64,000 nucleotides of DNA from Paraburkholderia acidicola (GTDB lineage: Bacteria; Pseudomonadota; Gammaproteobacteria; Burkholderiales; Burkholderiaceae), in the NCBI RefSeq assembly GCF_002362315.1, contig NZ_MTZV01000004.1, forward strand, positions 1,302,001 to 1,366,000, read 5' to 3'. Shown in pieces: positions 62,614 to 64,000 of the stretch. A program made the translations under genes and the position numbers. The notes under the pieces are model-generated. The model was not told the origin of the DNA. It ran no database searches and worked only from the letters and a program-made list of their open reading frames with translations. How positions within the stretch are numbered: the stretch's first letter is position 1; each line of letters starts with the position of its first letter.

Positions 62614-64000
62614 GGGAAATCCATCCATTCGCGTGCTCCTTCGAGCAACGGTTGCCGCGCCGCCGATGCACTCAGCAGCACGCCGCGCGCATCGGCGATC
62701 TGCATCGATTCCAGCCACTCTTCGAATTCCGGCGCACGTCGCAGGCCAAGCACGTCGCGCACATAGAGCGCGTCATGAAACGACGTGCTCTGGTAGTTCA
62801 GCATCACGTCGTCGGCACCCGGTACGCCCATGATGAAGTTGATCCCCGCGACGCCGAGCAACGTCAGCAGGTTGTCCATATCGTCCTGATCGGCTTCTGC
62901 ATGATTCGTGTAGCAGATGTCGCAACCCATCGGCACGCCGAGCAGCTTGCCGCAAAAGTGGTCTTCGAGTCCCGCGCGGGTGATCTGCTTGCCGTCGTAC
63001 AGATACTCCGGGCCAATGAAGCCAACCACCGTATTGACGAGAAACGGATCGAAGCGGCGCGCGACGGCATACGCGCGCACCTCGCAGGTCTGCTGGTCGA
63101 CGCCGTGATGCGCGTTCGCGGACAGTGCGCTGCCCTGCCCGGTTTCGAAATACATCACGTTGTTGCCCACGGTGCCGCGCTTGAGCGACAACGCGGCCTC
63201 GTGTGCTTCCTGCAGCAGCGCGAGCGAGATGCCGAAGCCCGCGTTCGCCTGTTCCGTGCCGGCGATCGACTGGAACACGAGATCGACGGGTGCGCCTTTC
63301 TCGATCGCGGCGATGGTGTTCGTGACGTGTGTCAGAACACACGACTGCGTCGGCACCTGGTAGCGTTCGCGGAAATCGTCGATCATCCGCAGCAGCAATG
63401 TGATGGCGGCGAGGCTGTCGGTGGCCGGGTTGATGCCGATCATCGCGTCGCCGCAGCCGTACATCAGACCGTCGAGCATCGATGCGGCGATGCCTTTGAC
63501 GTCGTCGGTGGGATGGTTCGGTTGCAGCCGCACCGACATGTGGCCCGGCAATCCGACCGTGTTGCGAAAACGCGTGACCACCGGTCGCTTGCGTGCGACC
63601 GCAACCAGATCCTGATTGCGCATCAACTTCGATACGGCCGCGACCATTTCCGGCGTCAATCCCGCGGTAATGCGCGTGAGCGCGGCCGCATCGGTTGAGC
63701 TGGTCAGCAACCAGTTGCGAAAATCGCCCACCGTCAGATGGGCGATTTCGGCAAACGCTCCGAGCGAATGACTGTCGACGATCAGACGCGTGACTTCGTC
63801 GCTTTCATACGGAATCAACGCGTCGTTGAGAAATGCGCGCAACGGCACCTGTGCGAGCGCCATTTTCGCGGCAACGCGCTCTTCCTCGCTCGCTGCGGCG
63901 ACACCCGCGAGCTGATCGCCCGAGCGCAGCGGGCTGGCCTTCGCCAGCAACGCCTTGAGGTCGGCGAAGCGGTAGACGCGGCTACCAATGGTTTCGGCGT
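62610..64000 (-). CDS. eutB: Ethanolamine ammonia-lyase large subunit, 5' end outside window
   Basis: Large catalytic subunit of the coenzyme-B12-dependent ethanolamine ammonia-lyase. About 463 residues are visible, and the frame is still open at base 64000 (the translated text there reads ETIGSRVYRFADLKALLAKA), so only a few N-terminal residues are missing. Typical segments include GINPATDSLAAITLLLRMID, VPTQSCVLTHVTNTIAAIEK, FETGQGSALSANAHHGVDQQ and MGVPGADDVMLNYQSTSFHD. It is followed by eutC with a 4-base overlap. A permease or further regulators may lie upstream beyond the window. Confidence 0.95.
   Translation of the reverse strand, partial: AETIGSRVYRFADLKALLAKASPLRSGDQLAGVAAASEEERVAAKMALAQVPLRAFLNDALIPYESDEVTRLIVDSHSLGAFAEIAHLTVGDFRNWLLTSSTDAAALTRITAGLTPEMVAAVSKLMRNQDLVAVARKRPVVTRFRNTVGLPGHMSVRLQPNHPTDDVKGIAASMLDGLMYGCGDAMIGINPATDSLAAITLLLRMIDDFRERYQVPTQSCVLTHVTNTIAAIEKGAPVDLVFQSIAGTEQANAGFGISLALLQEAHEAALSLKRGTVGNNVMYFETGQGSALSANAHHGVDQQTCEVRAYAVARRFDPFLVNTVVGFIGPEYLYDGKQITRAGLEDHFCGKLLGVPMGCDICYTNHAEADQDDMDNLLTLLGVAGINFIMGVPGADDVMLNYQSTSFHDALYVRDVLGLRRAPEFEEWLESMQIADARGVLLSASAARQPLLEGAREWMDFP

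Noticed and set aside
62577..63698. Plus-strand frame opposite eutB
   Set aside because: Arg/His-rich antisense translation; eutB motifs are clear on the minus strand.

Overview
The window is high-GC DNA from a beta-proteobacterium, most likely Paraburkholderia or a close Burkholderia relative. The evidence is the gene content and order: mrdA-rodA, queC-queE-queD beside tRNA-Phe, and def-fmt-rhtB-htpX-rsmB-DUF4390-ntrY-like-ntrX-like. The same picture comes from GTP-type PEP carboxykinase and from VgrG, Rhs and VasX-like proteins of Burkholderia type. Species assignment is inference.

Layout. 1-7500: cell-wall elongation genes (PBP2 with a long low-complexity tail, RodA), a Sel1 protein coupled to an HpcH-type aldolase, the queuosine genes, and tRNA-Phe with its own promoter and terminator. 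7500-16100: one long minus-strand run of translation, quality-control and signalling genes (def, fmt, rhtB-like, htpX, rsmB, DUF4390, NtrY-like kinase, NtrX-like short regulator). Its last four genes are joined by overlapping or abutting stops and starts. 16300-27060: dprA, a thioredoxin-like gene, topB, a LysR gene, pckG, a D-2-hydroxyacid dehydrogenase, a patatin and a hotdog thioesterase.

27270-46400 is an accessory island. It begins at tRNA-Lys(CTT) and has visibly lower GC and AT-rich spacers. It holds two orphan type VI secretion (T6SS) modules facing each other. The plus-strand module is VgrG, DUF4123 adaptor, VasX-like membrane-active effector, DUF6708 membrane protein (immunity candidate) and PAAR tip. 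The minus-strand module is a VgrG with a C-terminal extension, a 1551-residue Rhs effector with a roughly 131-residue C-terminal toxin, and three small genes. Two of the small genes encode a repeated CxxHG...CxxC domain. Between the modules lies an IS256-family element whose transposase has lost the segment carrying the catalytic glutamate. No T6SS sheath, baseplate or ClpV genes are present, so the modules must rely on a secretion machine encoded elsewhere.

46400-64000 holds catabolic, regulatory and stress genes: LysR with a divergent NAD-epimerase, a PadR regulator overlapping an FAD monooxygenase, an orphan amino-acid-binding protein with an aminotransferase, dbpA, and a cadR/cadA metal-efflux pair with a classic MerR-type promoter. 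The right end is an ethanolamine/acetaldehyde locus: an AraC-family EutR-like regulator, acetaldehyde dehydrogenase behind a probable sigma-54 promoter with upstream palindromes, DUF779, eutC and eutB. EutBC would make acetaldehyde from ethanolamine and the dehydrogenase would oxidise it to acetate. The window cuts through mrdA at the left and eutB at the right.
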